Shown here: positions 61,502 to 64,000 of the stretch, piece by piece
Layout: each line of letters starts with the position of its first letter
How positions within the stretch are numbered: the stretch's first letter is position 1
Assembly (NCBI GenBank): GCA_002844335.1
Contig: CP019155.1
Span: forward strand, 434,001 to 498,000
Direction: 5' to 3'
Length of the DNA stretch: 64,000 nucleotides
Source: Haloarcula taiwanensis
Lineage (GTDB): Archaea > Halobacteriota > Halobacteria > Halobacteriales > Haloarculaceae
Notes under the pieces: generated by a model
The model's input: only the letters and a program-made list of their open reading frames with translations
Databases searched by the model: none
What the model was told of the DNA's origin: nothing
Made by a program: the position numbers and the translations under genes

Positions 61502-62293
61502 CTATCCCTCGTCCGCTACAATCGCTGCCAGCTCTGAAAGGTCGGTCACGACGTGGTCGGCACGCACCTCACTCTCCGCCAAGTCCGCGGTACTGGTGAC
61601 GCCAGTGAGTGGCAGTACCGTCTCCATTCCAGCCTGATTTCCCATCCTGATGTCTGTCTCGAGCCGGTCACCGATCATGAGGCAACGGTCGGGCTCTCCG
61701 CCGACCCGCTCCAGCGCCATCTGCAGGATGACGTTGGACGGTTTTCCAATCAACTGGTCCAACTCCTGCCCAGTCACTCCCTCTATCGCTCCGATCATCC
61801 CTGCAGCATCGGGAATCTCACCGTCATCTACAGGACACGTTCGATCCGGATTGGTCGCAACGAAGAGCGCGTCGTTCTCAGTGAGTGCGATTAGCGCATC
61901 CTGTAGCGTCTGGTAATCGAACCCGAAATCAAGTGATGCGATGACTGTGCCTGCTCGCTCTGGGTCAGTCGTCGTCTTCAATCCAGCGGCGCGCAACTCC
62001 GCGACCAGGGCGTCCTCGCCGATAACGTAAATCTCACGCTCCGGATACTGCGCGGATAGATAGTCCGCTGCTGCCGTGGCGGACGTGATTATGTCATCAC
62101 TGCTGCACTCAATGCCCAGCGCGTTCAGCTTCTCACAGTATGTCTCTCGGCGGTCAATCGGTTTGTTCGTAACGAACAGGGTCGAAAGCCCCGCCTGACG
62201 CACTGCTTGGACCCCTTCGGCAGCGTTTTCAACTAATGACTCCCCTCGATACACCGTTCCGTCGAGATCGATAATAGCACTGGTGTACGTCAT
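61502..62293 (-). CDS. HAD-IIA phosphatase (NagD-like)
   Basis: 263 residues. DLDGTVYRGE (motif I), TNKPIDRRETYCEKL (motif II), GKPSNVILQMAL (motif III) and MIGDRLETDIRMGNQAGM (motif IV) with the C2a cap. Acts on a phosphate ester such as p-nitrophenyl phosphate, glycerol phosphate or nucleotide. The ATG at 62293 follows immediately after the stop of the 41-residue gene, so it is cotranscribed with that and the MgtC-like gene. Confidence 0.9.
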   Translation of the reverse strand: MTYTSAIIDLDGTVYRGESLVENAAEGVQAVRQAGLSTLFVTNKPIDRRETYCEKLNALGIECSSDDIITSATAAADYLSAQYPEREIYVIGEDALVAELRAAGLKTTTDPERAGTVIASLDFGFDYQTLQDALIALTENDALFVATNPDRTCPVDDGEIPDAAGMIGAIEGVTGQELDQLIGKPSNVILQMALERVGGEPDRCLMIGDRLETDIRMGNQAGMETVLPLTGVTSTADLAESEVRADHVVTDLSELAAIVADEG

Positions 62294-62419
62294 CTAGAGA
62301 TTCCCCGTTTCGAACAGTGACGCTTCGGCAGACGCCGCTGCCGACGTATTCACAGGCGCTTCCTTTGCCGCAGGGACCCCGGCGGCCCTCGTACCATCCG
62401 GATAGCTCTGGCGGTTCAT
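62294..62419 (-). CDS. 41-residue protein between MgtC-like and HAD genes
   Basis: MNRQSYPDGTRAAGVPAAKEAP then VNTSAAASAEASLFETGNL. Its ATG overlaps the MgtC-like stop (ATGA, 4 bp) and its TAG is directly followed by the HAD ATG. This exact tiling of both borders strongly suggests a real translated gene. Ala/Ser/Glu-rich, probably disordered; function unknown. Confidence 0.55.
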   Translation of the reverse strand: MNRQSYPDGTRAAGVPAAKEAPVNTSAAASAEASLFETGNL

Positions 62420-63717
62420 ATCACTTGGAGGCTAATAACCACACCACCGATTCCGATCAGCGACAGGTAGAGCGACTTTCGCACTACCGGCGCTAACAGT
62501 GAGCGGTTGATACTCGTTGCAAACCCGATTTTCACGAGGATACTGGAGAGGGTTCCGGCCAGTACGCCCTGTGCCGCTACCGCCGGCGATATCTGGCCAG
62601 TCGATGTCAGCGTCACTGCAGTCGTTGTCGTCGTGCCGCTCGAGACGATGCCGCTGAGGAAGCTCGTAATCAGGAAGCCAGCTGTTCCGAAGATACGCTG
62701 TGCGCCAGCGGTGAGAATCAAGACAGCAAGGAAGAGCACCCCGAATTTCAGCGCGTTCGCGCTACTAAACGGGGAGTCGAAATCCAGTTCCAGATCGCCC
62801 TCCCAGTTGCTATCGTAATATGCGAGTCCAACGCCACTGATGGCGATCAGGCCGAGGGGGAGTCCAACGCTGACAGCCGACTCGGGGACGAACGCAACGA
62901 TGATCGCTAAATTCCGAACCGCCATCGCCGCATCAGCTATCAGTATCGTTCCCACTGCAAGCTCTGTGATTCCCACGTTGTTCTTTGCACGGCCCGCGAT
63001 TTCACCGATCACGGCGGTGGAGTTCACCAACCCACCGAAGAAACCAGTGACAGCGATCCCCTTGCTGCCGTATCGTTGCATCACGATATAGTTGACAAAC
63101 CCGATCCCACTGACTGCGATTACGAGCATCCAGACCAGTTTCGGATCAATCGCATCCCACGGCCCGTACGTTCCACCGGGCAGGAGCGGATATACGACAA
63201 ATGAGATGATCGCAAACTCACCGGCGCTGCGTACTTCCTCTCGGGATAACTGGTTGGCAAACTCGTGTAGCTCCCTGCGAAGGACTAGCAGGAACGACGA
63301 CGTTATCCCAATGATGACGCCGATCAGGACGTGATTAGCACCAACCAAAATCCCGACCGCGTACGCGACGAGGAGCGAGGTCGACGTTGTCAGGGACAGG
63401 CCAGAGTCTAGCTCACCATCGTCGCCAGTCCACTGTGCGACTATCCCCCGGACTCCAAGCAACCCTCCCTGTACGAGAACAAGCGCTCCGCCAGAAGCAA
63501 GTAGGATTGTCTCGTTGAGCGACATTGCGGCAGCCCCCACCAGGCTCGTCAGGGTAAACGTGCGGATTCCTGCGGATTTGTTGGCCCACTCTCGTTCGAG
63601 CCCGAGCAGCATTCCCAGCGCACCTGCGATAAAAAGGTGGAGTATCTCAGGATCGACAGTTATCCCCTCTATACCTCCGAAAACAGCCGTATTCGCGATT
63701 GCACTCATTACAGTCAT
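62416..63717 (-). CDS. MgtC/DUF4010 multi-membrane protein
   Basis: 433 residues, about 12 helices. First part is MgtC-like: LHLFIAGALGMLLGLEREW and GIRTFTLTSLVGAA; the second is DUF4010-like (GAGLV-type GVRGIVAQ, EFAIISFVVYPLLP, FFGGLVNSTAVIGEIA, SGIVSSGTTTTTAVTL). Function unclear, linked to magnesium or general stress. TATATAAAA at 63746-63752 is 25-30 bases upstream of ATG 63717; the TTG at 63729 is an alternative. Followed by the 41-residue protein and HAD-IIA genes. Confidence 0.85.
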   Translation of the reverse strand: MTVMSAIANTAVFGGIEGITVDPEILHLFIAGALGMLLGLEREWANKSAGIRTFTLTSLVGAAAMSLNETILLASGGALVLVQGGLLGVRGIVAQWTGDDGELDSGLSLTTSTSLLVAYAVGILVGANHVLIGVIIGITSSFLLVLRRELHEFANQLSREEVRSAGEFAIISFVVYPLLPGGTYGPWDAIDPKLVWMLVIAVSGIGFVNYIVMQRYGSKGIAVTGFFGGLVNSTAVIGEIAGRAKNNVGITELAVGTILIADAAMAVRNLAIIVAFVPESAVSVGLPLGLIAISGVGLAYYDSNWEGDLELDFDSPFSSANALKFGVLFLAVLILTAGAQRIFGTAGFLITSFLSGIVSSGTTTTTAVTLTSTGQISPAVAAQGVLAGTLSSILVKIGFATSINRSLLAPVVRKSLYLSLIGIGGVVISLQVI

Positions 63718-64000
63718 CTTAACTTTCAAGCGGTGGTTCCGTCATTTTTATATAGTCTATATACTACTATATTCTATATGGAGACAAATATACTGATGGG
63801 TAATAGGTGTTGGCCTTGAGTCTGGCCTGAATATCGATATAGTCTCTGTGGAGACCGAAAGCGTCTCTCAATTAGCGGTTAGTACCTAATATCTGTCATA
63901 CATTGTGTTTTGATATTGATTTTTCATACTACGTCATGTATGGCTGAAACTCGTTTTGAAGGCTATATCGTTTTGTCAGATTTAAACATAAATACTTTTT
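63718..64000. promoter_or_regulatory. A+T-rich right-edge region with promoter
   Basis: Contains the MgtC-like promoter (TTTTATATA, 63746-63754). Beyond 63770 the DNA is A+T-rich; an ATG at 63940 opens a frame that runs to the edge (about 20 codons) but cannot be judged. Confidence 0.4.

Noticed and set aside
63940-64000. ATG frame running off the right edge
   Set aside because: Only about 20 codons, A+T-rich, with no promoter at a fitting distance; not enough to call a gene.

Overview
The window looks like a haloarchaeal chromosome segment, most like Haloarcula. The evidence is high G+C with GTC/GAC-rich codon use, acidic proteins, twin-arginine lipoprotein signals, TATA boxes about 25-30 bases before many start codons (leaderless genes), and archaeal families such as a thermosome-like chaperonin, a multi-membrane Htr transducer and MTH865. 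I found no rRNA, tRNA or CRISPR array.

Layout. 0-1.5 kb: a minus-strand SCO1 / TlpA-thioredoxin / CcdA operon for thiol and copper chemistry outside the membrane; CcdA runs off the left edge. 1.9-4.9 kb: formamidase and a divergent group II chaperonin. 4.9-7.1 kb: amino-acid permease with a two-domain UspA protein. 7.2-13.9 kb: a MITE-like palindrome, a pteridine-reductase-like SDR, a sugar dehydrogenase, RNase HI, a thioredoxin-reductase-like flavoprotein, a ribbon-helix-helix regulator and a sulfatase-fold protein. 14-22.7 kb: UspA, an Htr8-like transducer, a metal-binding HMA protein, small conserved proteins, lipoproteins and membrane proteins.

22.9-31.1 kb is an unusual accessory cluster: a CDP-alcohol phosphotransferase, small membrane proteins, a Gfo/Idh/MocA-aldo/keto reductase fusion, an alkaline-phosphatase-fold protein, a zinc-less MDR dehydrogenase, a PTPS-fold protein lacking catalytic residues, a GT4 glycosyltransferase and a methyltransferase. 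The last three overlap by 4 bp each. It looks like an uncharacterised pathway for a small molecule or glycoconjugate.

31-43 kb is more A+T rich and eroded. It holds a MaoC hydratase, IS630 and IS200/IS605 remnants, a sulfonate/nitrate-type ABC importer whose start codon lies inside a DtxR-like palindrome, lipoproteins, a gene interrupted by an in-frame TAG, a broken HTH gene and two DUF6498-like membrane proteins in the wider region.

42-55.5 kb is a phosphonate locus. Two PhoU-type regulators are divergent. phnD-phnC-phnE and a hexapeptide transferase run left, and the C-P lyase set phnG-H-I-J-K-L-M runs right, followed by a xylose-isomerase-like TIM barrel and a HAD phosphatase. Nearly all adjacent genes overlap by 4-8 bp. 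phnF, phnN and phnP are absent, so the last two enzymes are candidates for finishing the ribosyl cyclic phosphate branch.

55.5-64 kb: lipoprotein, ACT protein, a repeat-bearing 1.1 kb spacer, a truncated RecA-fold gene, a thiolase/DUF35 pair, a Tat-exported glycerophosphodiesterase, and an operon of MgtC-like membrane protein, a 41-residue protein and a HAD-IIA phosphatase.
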